Part shown: positions 17,730 through 29,404 of the stretch, piece after piece
Layout of the letters: the number at the start of each line of letters is the position of its first letter
Numbering within the stretch: position 1 is the stretch's first letter
DNA from: Actinophytocola sp.
Lineage (GTDB): Bacteria; Actinomycetota; Actinomycetes; Mycobacteriales; Pseudonocardiaceae
Assembly: GCA_009377395.1 (NCBI GenBank)
Contig: WHUB01000013.1
Location: forward strand, 1 to 64,000
Direction: 5' to 3'
Length of the DNA stretch: 64,000 nt
Program-made: the position numbers and the translations under genes
Notes under the pieces: model-generated
Database searches by the model: none
The model's input: the letters and a program-made list of their open reading frames with translations, nothing else
Told to the model about the DNA's origin: nothing

Positions 17730-18761
17730 TCAGTGCGTGCGCTCCGCTAGGTAGTCGGTTACTGATTCGCATGCATCCCGTGCAGGTGACGCGGGGAGCG
17801 TCGTCAACTCGGTTCGTGCTCGCTGAGCGTAGTAGGTCAAGGTCTCCCGAGCATGCTTGAGGCCTGTCGAAGCGCGCAACAGCTCCAAAGCTTCGGCGAC
17901 ATCCCCATTCGTGGTCAACGGCGCCCGAAGCAAATCCATCAGTCGAGTGTTCTCTCGATCGTCTTCGAGTGCGTACAGCATCGGGAGTGTCCGGATGCCT
18001 TCCCTCAAATCGGTGCCTTGCGCCTTTCCGAGTTCATCGGATGGTGACGCTATGTCAATGATGTCATCCGAGATCTGGAACGCGATGCCGATCAGCTCGC
18101 CGAAGCTGCGCAGCGCGTCGACGTACGCCTGCCTGGCGCCGGAGAGCATCGCCCCGAACCGCCCCGCCGTCGCGATCAACGACCCGGTCTTCTGCCCGAC
18201 GACGGTCAGGTAGTGCTCGATGGGGTCGTCGCCGTCGCGCGCGCCCGTGGTCTCGCGCATCTGCCCGGTCACCAGCGCGCCGAACGTCTCCGCGATGATC
18301 CGGGAGGGATCCGGCCCGAGATCGGCGACCAGCCGTGACGCGTTGGCGAACAGGTAGTCGCCGGTGAGGATCGCGACGGTGTTGTCCCAGCGCGCGTTGG
18401 CGCTCTTCGCGCCCCGGCGCATGGTGGCCTCGTCCATGACGTCGTCGTGGTACAGCGTGGCGAGGTGCACCAGCTCGACGGCCGCCGCCGCCTTGACCAC
18501 GCCGGTCCTGTCGCCCTCGCCTTTCTCGCCGAACTGCCCGGCCAGCAGCGTGAACAGCGGCCGGAACCGCTTGCCCCCGGCGTCGACTAGGTGGACGGCC
18601 GCATCGCTGATGAACTGCTCGTCGCTGCGAATCACCTCGCGCAGCACGACCTCGACCTCCCCGAGCCCCTCGGCGAGGTCAGTGAGCAGGCCCTCGTCGG
18701 CGATTCGCAGACCTACGGCCGCCTGCAGGTCAGCCACGGCGGGCTGCTTCGCATCAGACAC
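17730..18761 (-). CDS. grcC: Long-chain polyprenyl diphosphate synthase (menaquinone side chain)
   Basis: Trans-prenyltransferase that builds the all-trans polyprenyl (hepta- to nonaprenyl) diphosphate used by MenA. The first Asp-rich motif is YHDDVMDEATMRRG, preceded by GGKRFRPL; the second is QISDDIIDIAS; GQKTGSL is also conserved. 343 aa, normal. Placed 62 nt after nuoN and near men genes, consistent with quinone supply for complex I. Odd: the last 110 or so codons (about 17730-18070) use many A/T-ending and rare codons (ATA, GTA, CTA, TTG), unlike the rest of the gene and its neighbours. Confidence 0.93.
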   Translation of the reverse strand: MSDAKQPAVADLQAAVGLRIADEGLLTDLAEGLGEVEVVLREVIRSDEQFISDAAVHLVDAGGKRFRPLFTLLAGQFGEKGEGDRTGVVKAAAAVELVHLATLYHDDVMDEATMRRGAKSANARWDNTVAILTGDYLFANASRLVADLGPDPSRIIAETFGALVTGQMRETTGARDGDDPIEHYLTVVGQKTGSLIATAGRFGAMLSGARQAYVDALRSFGELIGIAFQISDDIIDIASPSDELGKAQGTDLREGIRTLPMLYALEDDRENTRLMDLLRAPLTTNGDVAEALELLRASTGLKHARETLTYYAQRARTELTTLPASPARDACESVTDYLAERTH

Positions 18762-18823
18762 GGTGCCAGCCTAAAGGTAGCCGCGCCGCCTGCCTACGGC
18801 GGTGCGTTCCGCACGACACCGCC

Positions 18824-20410
18824 CTACGGCGCGAAACCACCCGCGCTCGCCCAGTCCAGCGCGAACGCCGGCAGCACGCCGAGCACGAGCGTCGCCACCG
18901 TGCCGAGCGTGATCGCCGCCGTGGTGAACGCGCCGGGCACGCTGACCGCGGGCCCCTCCGGCGCGGGCTCCGAGAAGTACATCAGCACGACCACCCGCAG
19001 GTAGAAGAACGCGGCGATGGCGCTCGCGACCAACGCGATCACGACGAGCGCCGCGTTGCCGTTGTCGATGGCCGCCGAGAACACCGCGAACTTGCCGATG
19101 AACCCGCTGGTCAGCGGGATACCCGCCAGCGCGAGCAGCAGGAACGTGAACACCCCCGCCACCAGCGGCGACCGCTTCGCCAGCCCGGCCCACGAGGACA
19201 GGTCGGTCGCCTCGCCGTTGGCGTCGCGCACCAGGCTGATCACGCCGAACACCGCGAGCGTGGTGAAGCCGTAGGCGAGCAGGTAGAACAGCGTGGCCGA
19301 CAGCCCGTCCTCGGTGAGCGTCATGGCGCCGACGACGAGGAACCCGGCGTGCGCGATCGAGGAGTAGGCGATCATCCGCTTCAGGTCGCGCTGGGTCAGG
19401 CCGAGGATCGCGCCGATGGCCATGGAGATCACCGCGATCAGCCACAGCGGGATCTCCCACTCCCAGCTCGCGGGCTCGAACGCCACCGTCAGCACCCGCA
19501 GCATCGCGCCGAACGCCGCCACCTTGGTGCAGGCGGCCATGAACCCGGTGACCGGGGTCGGCGCGCCCTGGTAGACGTCCGGCGTCCAGGTGTGGAACGG
19601 GCCGACCGAGCCCTTGAACAGCAGCCCGACGACGACGAGCGCGATCCCGGCGTACAGCAGCGTGTCGGAGCGGTCGGTGCCCGCCGTCGCGGCGGCGATC
19701 GCGCCCAGCTTGACCGACCCGGCGTAGCCGTAGAGCAGCGCGATGCCGTAGAGGAAGAACGCGCTGGCGAACGCGCCGAGCAGGAAGTACTTGACCGCGG
19801 CCTCCTGCGAGAGCAGCCTGCGCCGCCGCGCCAGCCCGCACATCAGGTACAGCGGCAGGCTCAGCACCTCGAGCGCGATGAACATCGTCAGCAGGTCGTT
19901 GGCCGCGACGAACGTCATCATGCCGCCGAGCGCGAACAGCGACAGCGGGAAGATCTCGGTCTGCATCCCGGTCGTGTTCGCCCGCTCGCGGGTCTGTAGC
20001 CCGCCGCCCTGCAACCCGGCCTGCGAGACGAACGCGCCGCCCGGCTCCAGCGAACGGTCCCCGATCATCAGCAGCGAGGCCAGCCCGAGCGCGAGCAGCG
20101 TGCCCCACAGGAACAGCGTCGGCGCGTCGACCGCGATGGCGCCCGCCACCGCGCCGTCCGCCTTGAACGTCGTGACGCCGCCGTCCGGGGCGCCGCTGAG
20201 GTAGGCGCCGAGCGCGACACCGGCGCCGACGACGGCGGCGAGGCTCAGCGTCACCTGCACCGACCAGCGCTGGTGCTTGGGCAGGAACGCCTCGAGCAGC
20301 ACACCGATCGCCGCGGCGCTGAGCACGATCAGGACCGGCATCACGGCGCCGTAGTCGATCTGCGGCATCGGGATTGCCCCGCCCTGCGCGAGGAACTGCT
20401 GCGGCATCAC
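18824..20410 (-). CDS. nuoN: NADH-quinone oxidoreductase subunit N
   Basis: Antiporter-like proton-pumping subunit of the complex I membrane arm. About 14 hydrophobic helices; the signature GPFHTWTPDVYQGAPTPVTGF is followed by the Lys/His-bearing helices of the pump channel. 528 aa. The ATG overlaps the nuoM stop (ATGA). Last nuo gene; 62 nt separate it from the polyprenyl synthase. Confidence 0.97.
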   Translation of the reverse strand: MMPQQFLAQGGAIPMPQIDYGAVMPVLIVLSAAAIGVLLEAFLPKHQRWSVQVTLSLAAVVGAGVALGAYLSGAPDGGVTTFKADGAVAGAIAVDAPTLFLWGTLLALGLASLLMIGDRSLEPGGAFVSQAGLQGGGLQTRERANTTGMQTEIFPLSLFALGGMMTFVAANDLLTMFIALEVLSLPLYLMCGLARRRRLLSQEAAVKYFLLGAFASAFFLYGIALLYGYAGSVKLGAIAAATAGTDRSDTLLYAGIALVVVGLLFKGSVGPFHTWTPDVYQGAPTPVTGFMAACTKVAAFGAMLRVLTVAFEPASWEWEIPLWLIAVISMAIGAILGLTQRDLKRMIAYSSIAHAGFLVVGAMTLTEDGLSATLFYLLAYGFTTLAVFGVISLVRDANGEATDLSSWAGLAKRSPLVAGVFTFLLLALAGIPLTSGFIGKFAVFSAAIDNGNAALVVIALVASAIAAFFYLRVVVLMYFSEPAPEGPAVSVPGAFTTAAITLGTVATLVLGVLPAFALDWASAGGFAP

Positions 20411-21969
20411 TCGTTGCTACCTTCCGTGACGGACACGATGCTCACGGTCTCACCGACCACCGGGTTGACGACGTCGAGCGCGGGCTTGGGATAGAACCCG
20501 AGCCCGATGACGAGCACGACCAGCGGCGTGAGCACGGCGAGTTCTCTCCACGACACATCCCTGATGGTCTTCTTCGCGCCGGTCTCCGGCGCCTCGACCG
20601 CGCCGGGTCCGCCGGCGGCGCCGAGCAGCGCGTCACCGCGCAGCGACCCCTGCATGACCCGCTGGTACAGCCACAGCACGTAGACGGCGGCGAGCACCAT
20701 GCCGACGGTGGCGAACGCGGTGAAGACCGGCTGGGTGTCGAACGAGCCGATCAGCACCAGGAACTCGCTGACGAACGAGTTCGTGCCGGGCAGCGACAGC
20801 GTGGAGAGACCGGCGATCAGGAACAGCCCCGCCAGCAGCGGGGTCAGCTTCGCCATGCCGCCGTACGCGGAGATCGTCGTCGAGCCGCCCCGCGCGATCA
20901 CCATCCCGATCACGATGATGAGCATGCCGGTGGCGAGGCTGTGGTTGAGCATGTACGTCACCGCGCCGACCTGCGCCTGCGTGGTGAACGCGAAGATGCC
21001 GAGCGCGATGAAGCCGAAGTGCGCGATGGAGACGTAGGCGATGAACCGCTTCATGTCCCGCTGGCCCGCGGCGAGGGTCGAGCCGTACAGCACACCGGCC
21101 ACCGCGAGGCCGAGCACCAACGGCGCCAGCTCCTGGCTGGCGTCGGGGAACAGCGGGATGCTGTAGCGCAGGAAGCCGAACGTGCCGACCTTGTCCAGCA
21201 CGCCGACGAGCAGCACCACGACGCCGATCGGCGCCTCCCCGGCCGCGTCGGGCAGCCAGGTGTGCAGCGGCACCAGCGGCGCCTTGATCGCGAACGCGAG
21301 GAAGAAGCCGAGGAACAGCCAGATCTGGGTGGTCAGCGGCGCTTGCGGCACGACCTGGGCCAGCGTCTGCCAGTCGAAGGTGCCCTCGCCGAGCTGGTCG
21401 GCGGCCTGCACGTACGCGCCGATCGCGGCCGCCAGCATGATCAAGCCGCCGAGGAAGGAGTACAGGAAGAACTTCACCGCGGCGTACTGCCTGCTCCTGC
21501 CGCCGTAGCCACCGATGAGGAAGTACATCGGGATCAGCATGATCTCGAACAGCACGTAGAACAGGAAGACGTCGGTCGCGGCGAACACCGCGATGGTCAG
21601 CGACTGCTGCACCAGGATCAGCGACAGGTACCCGCCCGCGCTGCGGCCCTCGGGCAGCTTGTCGGTGACGCCGACCAGCCCGATGATCATCGGCACCAGC
21701 ACGCCGATGACCGCGATCATCAGCAGCGCGATGCCGTCGATGCCGAACGAGATGTGGATGTCGAACGGCGGGATCCAGTCCACGCTGCTCGTCTGCTGCA
21801 GCCGGGCGCCGTCCGGGTCGTAGCTCAGCCACAGCGGCACCACCAGCGCCAGCGTGGCGAGCGAGAACCCGAGCGCCGTCGCCGTCGCGAGCCGGTCGTT
21901 GCCGCGCAGCGGCGCGACGACGGCCGCGCCGACCAGCGGCAGCAGGATGATTGCCAGGAGGATGGTCAT
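20407..21969 (-). CDS. nuoM: NADH-quinone oxidoreductase subunit M
   Basis: Second antiporter-like subunit. The motif [16 protein letters not shown] and the [12 protein letters not shown] helix identify it; 14 predicted membrane helices. 520 aa. Coupled to nuoL and nuoN by 4-nt overlaps at both ends, so stoichiometric synthesis of the pump modules is expected. Confidence 0.97.
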   Translation of the reverse strand: MTILLAIILLPLVGAAVVAPLRGNDRLATATALGFSLATLALVVPLWLSYDPDGARLQQTSSVDWIPPFDIHISFGIDGIALLMIAVIGVLVPMIIGLVGVTDKLPEGRSAGGYLSLILVQQSLTIAVFAATDVFLFYVLFEIMLIPMYFLIGGYGGRSRQYAAVKFFLYSFLGGLIMLAAAIGAYVQAADQLGEGTFDWQTLAQVVPQAPLTTQIWLFLGFFLAFAIKAPLVPLHTWLPDAAGEAPIGVVVLLVGVLDKVGTFGFLRYSIPLFPDASQELAPLVLGLAVAGVLYGSTLAAGQRDMKRFIAYVSIAHFGFIALGIFAFTTQAQVGAVTYMLNHSLATGMLIIVIGMVIARGGSTTISAYGGMAKLTPLLAGLFLIAGLSTLSLPGTNSFVSEFLVLIGSFDTQPVFTAFATVGMVLAAVYVLWLYQRVMQGSLRGDALLGAAGGPGAVEAPETGAKKTIRDVSWRELAVLTPLVVLVIGLGFYPKPALDVVNPVVGETVSIVSVTEGSNE

Positions 21970-23861
21970 GCGAACCTCACCATCAACAGCAGGCCCATCA
22001 GCAGGAACGAGCCCGCCAGCATGGACAGCGCGTAGGAGCGGACGAAGCCGGTCTGTAGCCGCCGCAGCCTGCCGGAACTACCGCCGAGCAACGCGGCGAG
22101 CCCGTTGACGAACCCGTCGACGCCCTTGTTGTCGACGTAGACCAGCGCCCGCGACAGCCAGACGCCCGGCCGGGCGACCAGCGTCTCGTTCAGCGTGTTG
22201 CCGTACAGGTCGTTGCGGGCGGCGCGGACGACGGCGCTCGCCTCGGGGCGTTCGACGGGGGTCTCCTGCCGCCCGACGAACAGCCACGCCAGCAGCACGC
22301 CGAGCGCGGAGATGCCGACCACGACGAACGGGACCACGCTGTGCGAGATGACGCCGTGCTCGGCCTCTTGCAGCTTGCCGAGCGAGGGCGTCAGCCATTC
22401 GGCGAGCTGGTGGTTGAACACGAAGAACGCGCCCGCGCCCGCCGAGCCGATCGCCAGCAGAATCATCGGCACGGTCATCACCGGCGGCGACTCGTGCGGG
22501 TGGAACTCCCTGCCGTCCTCGCTGGTGATCTCGGTCCAGCGCCGCTTGCCGAAGAACGTCATCAGCATCAGCCGGGTCATGTAGAACGCCGTCAGCCCGG
22601 CGCCGAGCACGGCCGCGCCGCCGAACAGCCAGGCACGCCAGGTCTCCTCCTGACCGAACGCGGCCGCGATGATCGCGTCCTTGGAGAAGTAGCCCGCGCT
22701 GAACGGGAAGCCGATCAGCGCCAGGTAGCCGATGCCGAAGGTGGCGAACGTGATCGGCATCTTGCGCCACAGCCCGCCGAACTTGCGCATGTCGACCTCG
22801 TCGTTCATGCCGTGCATCACCGACCCGGCGCCGAGGAACAGCCCCGCCTTGAAGAAGCCGTGGGTGAGCAGGTGCATGATGCCGAGCGCGTAGCCGAACG
22901 GCCCGAGCCCGACCGCGAGCATCATGTAGCCGATCTGGCTGACCGTCGAGTACGCCAGCACCTTCTTGATGTCGTCGTAGGCGCAGCCGATGATCGCCCC
23001 CAGCAGCAGCGTGATCGCGCCGATGACGACCACGGCGAGCTGCGCGTCCGGGTTGGCGTTGTAGATCGGGCTCGACCGCGCGATCAGGTACACCCCGGCG
23101 GTCACCATCGTCGCGGCGTGGATCAGCGCCGAGACGGGCGTCGGGCCCTCCATCGCGTCGGGCAACCACGCCTGCAGCGGGAACTGGCCGGACTTGCCGC
23201 ACGCGCCGAGCAGCAGCAACAGCCCGATCGCGAGCGAGACGCCGGGTTCGACGTCGCCGATCCCGGCGAACACCTCGTCGTAGGACACGCTGCCGATGTT
23301 CTTCCACATCAGGAAGATCGCCAGCGCCAGCCCGACGTCGCCGACCCGGTTCATGATGAACGCCTTCTTGGCCGCAGTCGCCGCCGACGGCTTCCACTGG
23401 TACCAGCCGATCAGCAGGTACGAGGCGAGACCGACGCCCTCCCAGCCGAGGTAGAGCGAGACGAAGTTGTCACCGAGCACCAGCACCAGCATCGCGGCGA
23501 CGAACAGGTTGAAGTAGCCGAAGAACCGCCGCCGGTCGGAGTCCTCGGACATGTAGCCGATCGCGTAGATGTGGATCAGCGAGCCGACCCCGGTGATCAG
23601 CAGCACGAAGACGAGCGACAGCGCGTCGATCCGCAGCCCGATGTCGACCTGGAGGTCGCCGGCGGGCAGCCACGAGTACAGCGTGACGTCCTCCGGCTCG
23701 CCGTTGCTGGTGAAGAACAGCGCGAGGCCGTAGGCGAACGACGCGAGCACGGTCGCGCAGCCGAGCAGGTGACCCCAGGCGTCGGTGCGCCTGCCCCCCG
23801 CCAGCAGGATGAGCGCGCCGAGCGCCGGGAAGGCGACCAGCAGCCATGACGATGCGATCAC
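21966..23861 (-). CDS. nuoL: NADH-quinone oxidoreductase subunit L
   Basis: Distal proton-pumping subunit with the long lateral helix at its C-terminus. Motifs: [40 protein letters not shown], and [14 protein letters not shown]. 631 aa. GTG start with TAGGAG upstream, 10 nt after the nuoK stop; this is one of the few nuo junctions without overlap. Confidence 0.97.
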   Translation of the reverse strand: MIASSWLLVAFPALGALILLAGGRRTDAWGHLLGCATVLASFAYGLALFFTSNGEPEDVTLYSWLPAGDLQVDIGLRIDALSLVFVLLITGVGSLIHIYAIGYMSEDSDRRRFFGYFNLFVAAMLVLVLGDNFVSLYLGWEGVGLASYLLIGWYQWKPSAATAAKKAFIMNRVGDVGLALAIFLMWKNIGSVSYDEVFAGIGDVEPGVSLAIGLLLLLGACGKSGQFPLQAWLPDAMEGPTPVSALIHAATMVTAGVYLIARSSPIYNANPDAQLAVVVIGAITLLLGAIIGCAYDDIKKVLAYSTVSQIGYMMLAVGLGPFGYALGIMHLLTHGFFKAGLFLGAGSVMHGMNDEVDMRKFGGLWRKMPITFATFGIGYLALIGFPFSAGYFSKDAIIAAAFGQEETWRAWLFGGAAVLGAGLTAFYMTRLMLMTFFGKRRWTEITSEDGREFHPHESPPVMTVPMILLAIGSAGAGAFFVFNHQLAEWLTPSLGKLQEAEHGVISHSVVPFVVVGISALGVLLAWLFVGRQETPVERPEASAVVRAARNDLYGNTLNETLVARPGVWLSRALVYVDNKGVDGFVNGLAALLGGSSGRLRRLQTGFVRSYALSMLAGSFLLMGLLLMVRFA

Positions 23862-23871
23862 GTGGGTTCTC

Positions 23872-24171
23872 CTAGTACTTCAGCAGGTTCGTGTCGTCCA
23901 CGGACGCGGATCTCCTGGCACGGAAGATCGCCATGATGATCGCGAGTCCGACGACCACCTCTGCCGCGGCGACGACCATGACGAAGAACGCCATCACCTG
24001 ACCGTCCAGCTCGCCGCTGACCCTGGCGAAGGTCACCAGCGTCAGGTTGACCGAGTTGAGCATCAGCTCGATGCACATGAACACGACGATCGCGTTGCGC
24101 CGCACCAGCACGCCGACCGCGCCGACCGCGAACAGCAGCGCGGCCAGCAGCAGGTAGTAGGTGGGGGTCAA
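23872..24171 (-). CDS. nuoK: NADH-quinone oxidoreductase subunit K
   Basis: Small three-helix subunit of the membrane arm. The two conserved membrane glutamates on the proton path are E35 ([11 protein letters not shown]) and E71 ([10 protein letters not shown]). 99 aa. The start is a rare TTG that overlaps the nuoJ stop (TTGA); it aligns with the normal family start, and no ATG or GTG gives a better length. Confidence 0.96.
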   Translation of the reverse strand: MTPTYYLLLAALLFAVGAVGVLVRRNAIVVFMCIELMLNSVNLTLVTFARVSGELDGQVMAFFVMVVAAAEVVVGLAIIMAIFRARRSASVDDTNLLKY

Positions 24172-25040
24172 GTCCGCTCACCCTCCTGTTCGCTCTCCCC
24201 GCCGAGCAGCGCGCGGGCGTCATCGTGCGAGTCCCCGGCGCCGAGGACACGCTCGTGTTCGGCGATCAGCCGGGCGGTGTTGGTGGACTCGATCAGCTCG
24301 GACAGCGACTCCGGCGCGATCGAGCCGTCCGGCAGCAGCGCCGGGGTGGCGACCGAGTTGCCGGTGGCGAACACGCCCGGCCCCGGCGCGGGCGAGCGCC
24401 GCTTGTACTCGCCTCGGAACCGCGCCTCGACCAGCTCCCGCTGGCTGCGCTTCGGCCCCTCGCGGCGGTCGCGGTAGGCGAGCACGATCCCGGCGAGCGC
24501 GGCCACGATCAGCAGCGCCGCGGTCAGCTCGAAGGCGAACAGGAACTCGGTGAAGATCAGCCTGCCGAGTCCGCCCGCGCCGCCGCCGGTCGCCGGGTCG
24601 TACGGGTTGGGCGGCGCCTCGGCGGGCACGCTGACCAGCGACGGCGCCAGCACGCCGACCAGCAGCGCGGCGAACCCGACGCCGAACAGGGCGGCGAGCA
24701 GCCGCTGCCCGCGCAGCACCTCGACCATCGAGTCCGCGCTGTCCCTGCCCGCCATCATCAGCACGAACAGGAACAGCATCATCACCGCGCCGGTGTAGAC
24801 GATGATCTGGGTGAAGCCGAGGAACGGCGCGCTCTGCAACAGGTAGAGCACGCCGAGGCAGAGCATCGTCAGCACCAGCCACAACGCCGAGTGCACGGCG
24901 TTGCGCACGAAGATCATGCCGAGGCCACCGGCCAGCGCGAGCGGGCCGAACACCCAGAACGCGAGCGTCTCGCCGGTGCCGACGACCTCCTGGCCACCCT
25001 GCTGTGCCAGCAGCATCGACGCCTGGGAGAAGGACGTCAC
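24168..25040 (-). CDS. nuoJ: NADH-quinone oxidoreductase subunit J
   Basis: Five-helix membrane subunit: [19 protein letters not shown], then [20 protein letters not shown] with the pi-bulge region. At 290 aa it is longer than most bacterial NuoJ (160-200) because of a polar C-terminal tail of about 90 residues containing [10 protein letters not shown]-like charged sequence and ending [11 protein letters not shown], as in other actinobacteria. GTG start overlaps the nuoI stop (GTGA). Confidence 0.95.
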   Translation of the reverse strand: MTSFSQASMLLAQQGGQEVVGTGETLAFWVFGPLALAGGLGMIFVRNAVHSALWLVLTMLCLGVLYLLQSAPFLGFTQIIVYTGAVMMLFLFVLMMAGRDSADSMVEVLRGQRLLAALFGVGFAALLVGVLAPSLVSVPAEAPPNPYDPATGGGAGGLGRLIFTEFLFAFELTAALLIVAALAGIVLAYRDRREGPKRSQRELVEARFRGEYKRRSPAPGPGVFATGNSVATPALLPDGSIAPESLSELIESTNTARLIAEHERVLGAGDSHDDARALLGGESEQEGERT

Positions 25041-25597
25041 TGGATCGCCTCCTCCTTGCTCGTCTCGACCGTCTCGCCCTGCGGCACACCCCGGCCGCGA
25101 GCCAGCTCGGGACCCTGCATGTAGTAGTCCTGCTCGTTGTCGCCGAGCCGCATCGGGTGCGGCGGCTCCTCCATGCCGGGCAGCAGCGGGGCCATCAGGT
25201 CTTCCTTGGTGTAGATCAGCTTCTGCCGGTCGTCGTCGGCGAGCTCGTAGAAGTTGACCATCGTCAGCGACCGGGTCGGGCAGGCCTCGATGCACAACCC
25301 GCAGCCGATGCAGCGCAGGTAGTTGATCTGGTAGTCCATGCCGTACCGCTCACCCGGCGAGTAGCGCGCCTCCTCGGTGTTGTCGCCGCCCTCGACGAAG
25401 ATCGCGTCGGCGGGGCAGGCCCAGGCACACAGCTCGCAGCCGACGCACTTCTCCAGCCCGTCCGGGTGCCGGTTGAGCTGGTGGCGGCCGTGGTAGCGGG
25501 GCGCGCTCGGGTAGAAGTCCTCCGGGTACTGCTCGGTGACGACCTTCTTGAACATGGTCGAGAAGGTGACGCCGAATCCCTTCAGCGCATCAAACAT
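25037..25597 (-). CDS. nuoI: NADH-quinone oxidoreductase subunit I
   Basis: Peripheral-arm subunit carrying clusters N6a and N6b. Two [4Fe-4S] motifs: C51-C54-C57-C61 ([12 protein letters not shown]) and C96-C99-C102-C106 ([12 protein letters not shown]). 186 aa. Its ATG lies 8 nt inside the end of nuoH. The acidic C-terminal tail (about residues 140-186) is typical of actinobacteria. Confidence 0.97.
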   Translation of the reverse strand: MFDALKGFGVTFSTMFKKVVTEQYPEDFYPSAPRYHGRHQLNRHPDGLEKCVGCELCAWACPADAIFVEGGDNTEEARYSPGERYGMDYQINYLRCIGCGLCIEACPTRSLTMVNFYELADDDRQKLIYTKEDLMAPLLPGMEEPPHPMRLGDNEQDYYMQGPELARGRGVPQGETVETSKEEAIQ

Positions 25598-26930
25598 CGT
25601 CGGCCTCCTTGCTGGTGGTGGCGCCCGCGCCGACCTCGGTCCGCTTGCGCCTGCGCTCCTCCTTCTCGAACGCGGCCTGCCGCGGCGTCAGCTTGGGCAC
25701 CTCGAGGTCGAGCGGCGGCAGCGGGTAGTCGCCGCCGGTCGTCGGCACCCCGTCGTCCTCCTCGGCGCGGCGCTCCGGAATCAACAGGCTCAGCAGCACG
25801 ATCAGCAGGATCGCGACCGCACCGAAGATCACCTTCTGGCCGGTGGTGACGTCGGTCGACGTGTTGATGGCCCGCACGCCCGCGATCATCACGATCCACA
25901 CCAGGTTGGCGGGCACCAGCACCTTCCAGCCGAGCCGCATGAACTGGTCGTAGCGGAACCGGGGCAACGTGCCGCGCAGCCAGATGTAGAGGAACAGGAA
26001 CAGCAGCATCTTGCCGACGAACCACAGGATCGGCCACCAACCGGTGTTGAGCACGCCGCCGCCGATCGCCGACAGCGGCCACGGCGCCATGTAGCCGCCG
26101 AGGAACAGCGTCGTCGCGAAGCCGGCGAGCACGACCATGTTGACGTACTCGGCGAGGAAGAACAGCGCGAACTTCAGCGAGCTGTACTCGGTGTGAAAAC
26201 CGCCGACCAGCTCCGACTCCGCCTCGGGCAGGTCGAACGGGGCGCGGTTGGTCTCCCCGACCATCGACACCACGAAGATGAGGAAGCTCGGCAGCAACAG
26301 CAGCGCGAACCAGCCGTTCCGCTGGGCGTCGACGATCTCGCCGGTCGACAGCGACTGCGCGTACAGGATGACGGCGACGAGCGAGAGCCCCATCGCGATC
26401 TCGTAGGAGATCACCTGCGCCGCCGACCGCAGCGCGCCGAGCAGCGGGTACGGCGAACCGGACGCCCAGCCGCCGAGCACGATGCCGTACACGCCGATCG
26501 CCGACGCCGCGAGCACGACCAGCACGCCGACCGGCAGGTCGACCAGCTGCAGGAAGGTCGGCTCGCCGAAGATCGACACCTGCGGGCCGAACGGCAGCAC
26601 CGAGAACGCCACGAACGCGGGCGTCGCCGAGATCACCGGCGCCAGCCAGTACACCTTGCGGTCGGCGCCGTCCGGGATGATCTCCTCGGCGAACGCGAGC
26701 TTGATGCCGTCGGCCAGCGACTGCAGCCAGCCGTTCGGGCCGACCCGGTTCGGGCCGGTGCGGTGCTGCATCCGGGCGACGACCTTGCGCTCCCAGTTGA
26801 TCATGAACAGGGTCATCAGCACGCCGAAGCCGAACAGCGCGACGACCTTGATCAGGATGAGCCAGATCGGGTCGTCGGCGAGGACGTCCGCCCGGCTCAG
26901 CGGCTGCGCCTGCGCGAGGTAGCTGGTCAT
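25590..26930 (-). CDS. nuoH: NADH-quinone oxidoreductase subunit H
   Basis: Quinone-site membrane subunit at the junction of the two arms. Hallmarks: [21 protein letters not shown], the [18 protein letters not shown] loop and [20 protein letters not shown]. 446 aa with a charged C-terminal tail of about 70 residues. The ATG overlaps the nuoG stop (ATGA); a 29-codon upstream open frame runs into nuoG and is ignored. Confidence 0.97.
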   Translation of the reverse strand: MTSYLAQAQPLSRADVLADDPIWLILIKVVALFGFGVLMTLFMINWERKVVARMQHRTGPNRVGPNGWLQSLADGIKLAFAEEIIPDGADRKVYWLAPVISATPAFVAFSVLPFGPQVSIFGEPTFLQLVDLPVGVLVVLAASAIGVYGIVLGGWASGSPYPLLGALRSAAQVISYEIAMGLSLVAVILYAQSLSTGEIVDAQRNGWFALLLLPSFLIFVVSMVGETNRAPFDLPEAESELVGGFHTEYSSLKFALFFLAEYVNMVVLAGFATTLFLGGYMAPWPLSAIGGGVLNTGWWPILWFVGKMLLFLFLYIWLRGTLPRFRYDQFMRLGWKVLVPANLVWIVMIAGVRAINTSTDVTTGQKVIFGAVAILLIVLLSLLIPERRAEEDDGVPTTGGDYPLPPLDLEVPKLTPRQAAFEKEERRRKRTEVGAGATTSKEADDV

Positions 26931-29404
26931 CGGGCACCTCCGGACAGCGTCACGCTCGCACCATGGCCCGCGCCAAGCGCGCTCCTGATCGACTCGGGCG
27001 ACCGCGCCGGCGCCCACACCACGTCGTCAGGCAGGTCGGCGAATTCCACCGGCAGCGTCAGCGCGCCGCGCTCGGTGCTGATCGTCGCCTGCTCCCCCGC
27101 CGTGACGCCGTGCCGCTCGGCGGTCCCCCGCGACAGCCGCAGCACCGGCCGCCGTGCGGTGTCGGCCATATGCGGCTCCTCCACCTGCAACGACGCGTTG
27201 TCGATGAGCTGCCGCCAGGTGGCGAGGCGAACCGTGCCGTCGGGCGTCTCGGTCGCCGTCGCGGTCGCCGTGACGGCGTCCGCCGCCCGCCGGGTTCCCG
27301 TCCCGGCACGGGTGCGGTCGTAGTCCGCGTACGCCGATCGCGCGGTCTGGGTGAACAGGTCGGCGTCCATCTCGACGGCGAGGGTGTCGAGCACGCGGCA
27401 GTCAGGCAGCGCGCCGGTGCCGTCGAGCGTCACCGTGAACGGCCGCTCCCGGCCCTCCCAGTCGACGAAGGTGCCGGTCTTCTCGTCGACCGGCGCGATC
27501 GGCAGCACCACGTCGGCGTGCTCGGTGACGGCGCTCGGCCGCATCTCGAGGCTGAGCACGAACCCGGCCATGGCCAGCGCGTCCCGCGCGGCGGCCGGAT
27601 CGGGCAGGTCGTCGGGGTCGACGCCCGCGACGACGAGCGCGTCGAGCTCGCCGGACGCCGCGGCGGCCAGCATGGCGGCGGTGTCGCGGCCCGGCTCGGC
27701 GGGCAGCGTGCTCGCGTCGAGACCCCAGGACGTCTCGGCCGCGCGACGGGCGTCGGCGTCGGTGACCGGCGCCCCGCCCGGCAGCAGCGTCGGCACCGCG
27801 CCCGCTTCCAGCGCGGCTCGGTCCCCCGCCCGGCGCGGCACCCAGGCCACCCGGGCGCCGGTGCGCTCGGCCAGCCGCGTCACGGCGGCGAACAGCCCCG
27901 GCACCTCGGCGGCGCGGTCACCGACGAGGACCACCGCGCCCTCGCTCGACAGCGCGGCGTCGAGGTCCTTGGCGTGGTCGGCGATGCCGTCGACGGCGGC
28001 CGCCTCCCCGCCCGGCGGGCAGGCCAGCAGCTCGCCGAAAGTCTTGCGCACCGAGGTCGTCGTCCACTGTCCGATGTGGAACACCTTGGTGCCCTTGTCG
28101 CGGGCGGCCTTGCGCAGCCGGAGGAACACGATCGGCGACTCGTCCTCCGGCTCGAACGCGACGCACAGCACGGCGGGCGCCCGCTCGATGCTCGCGTAGC
28201 TGACGTGCTCCGGCGTCGTGGTGACCACCGAGGCGGCGAGGAAGTCGAGCTCCTCGGCGGAGTGCGGCCGGGCGCGGAAGTCGATGTCGTTGCTGCGCAA
28301 CGCGATCCGGGCGAACTTGCCGTAGGCGTAGGCGTCCTCGAGGGTCAGCCTGCCGCCGGTGAGCACCCCGGCGCCGTTGCCGTCGCGGGCGGCGACGAGC
28401 GCGTCGGCGGCGCGCCGCAGCGCCTCGGTCCAGGACGCCTCGACCAGCTCGCCGGAGTCGTCGCGCACCAGCGGCTTGCGGATGCGGTCCTTCGCGGTGG
28501 CGTAGCGGAACGCGAACCGGCCCTTGTCGCAGAGCCATTCCTCGTTGACGTCCGGGTCGTCACCGGCGAGGCGGCGCATCACCTTGCCGCGCCGGAAGTC
28601 GGTGCGCATCGCGCAGCCGGACGAGCAGTGTTCGCACACGCTCGGCGAGGACACCAGGTCGAACGGCCGCGAGCGGAACCGGTACTGCGCGCTGGTCAGC
28701 GCGCCGACCGGGCAGATCTGGATGGTGTTGCCCGCGAAGTAGCTCTGGAACGGCTTGCCGCTCGACGTCTTCGACGCCATGTCGAGCACGTCGGCCGTCT
28801 CGGCGGTGCCGATCTGCTGATGCACGCCGCGTTCCAGCAGCTCGATGAACGGGTCACCGGCGATCTGCTCGGAGAACCGGGTGCAGCGCTGGCACAGCAC
28901 GCAGCGCTCCCGGTCGAGCAGCACCTGGCTGGAGATCGGCAGCGGCTTCGGGAAGGTGCGCTTGGTGTCGACGAACCGAGACGTCGACCTGCCGTGCGCC
29001 ATGGCCTGGTTCTGCAGCGGGCACTCGCCGCCCTTGTCGCAGATCGGGCAGTCGAGCGGGTGGTTGATGAGCAGCAGCTCCATCACACCCTCCTGCGCCT
29101 TCTCCGCGACGGAGGAGGTCCGCTGCGTCTTGACGACCATGCCGTCGGCGACGGTGATGGTGCACGACGCCTGCGGCTTCGGCATCGGACGGCCGTTCAT
29201 CTCCACCTCGACCAGGCACTGCCGGCACGCGCCCGCCGGGTCGAGCAGCGGGTGGTCGCAGAACCGCGGGATGACGGTGCCGAGCCGCTCCGCGGTGCGG
29301 ATGAGCAGCTCGCCCTGCGGTGCGATGACCTCCTCGCCGTCGACGACCAGCTTGACGTGGCCCTCCGGCACCTCGGTCTCGGTTTCCTCCGGTGCGATGG
29401 TCAT
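26927..29404 (-). CDS. nuoG: NADH-quinone oxidoreductase subunit G
   Basis: Largest peripheral subunit. [2Fe-2S] N1b ligands C49, C60, C63, C81; N4-type motif H115, C119, C122, C128 ([17 protein letters not shown]); a further four-Cys set around CVLCQRC; and the CEHCSSGC...C motif for the distal N7 cluster, which is kept in this lineage. A molybdopterin-oxidoreductase-like domain follows. 825 aa. Overlaps nuoF by 4 nt. Confidence 0.97.
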   Translation of the reverse strand: MTIAPEETETEVPEGHVKLVVDGEEVIAPQGELLIRTAERLGTVIPRFCDHPLLDPAGACRQCLVEVEMNGRPMPKPQASCTITVADGMVVKTQRTSSVAEKAQEGVMELLLINHPLDCPICDKGGECPLQNQAMAHGRSTSRFVDTKRTFPKPLPISSQVLLDRERCVLCQRCTRFSEQIAGDPFIELLERGVHQQIGTAETADVLDMASKTSSGKPFQSYFAGNTIQICPVGALTSAQYRFRSRPFDLVSSPSVCEHCSSGCAMRTDFRRGKVMRRLAGDDPDVNEEWLCDKGRFAFRYATAKDRIRKPLVRDDSGELVEASWTEALRRAADALVAARDGNGAGVLTGGRLTLEDAYAYGKFARIALRSNDIDFRARPHSAEELDFLAASVVTTTPEHVSYASIERAPAVLCVAFEPEDESPIVFLRLRKAARDKGTKVFHIGQWTTTSVRKTFGELLACPPGGEAAAVDGIADHAKDLDAALSSEGAVVLVGDRAAEVPGLFAAVTRLAERTGARVAWVPRRAGDRAALEAGAVPTLLPGGAPVTDADARRAAETSWGLDASTLPAEPGRDTAAMLAAAASGELDALVVAGVDPDDLPDPAAARDALAMAGFVLSLEMRPSAVTEHADVVLPIAPVDEKTGTFVDWEGRERPFTVTLDGTGALPDCRVLDTLAVEMDADLFTQTARSAYADYDRTRAGTGTRRAADAVTATATATETPDGTVRLATWRQLIDNASLQVEEPHMADTARRPVLRLSRGTAERHGVTAGEQATISTERGALTLPVEFADLPDDVVWAPARSPESIRSALGAGHGASVTLSGGAR

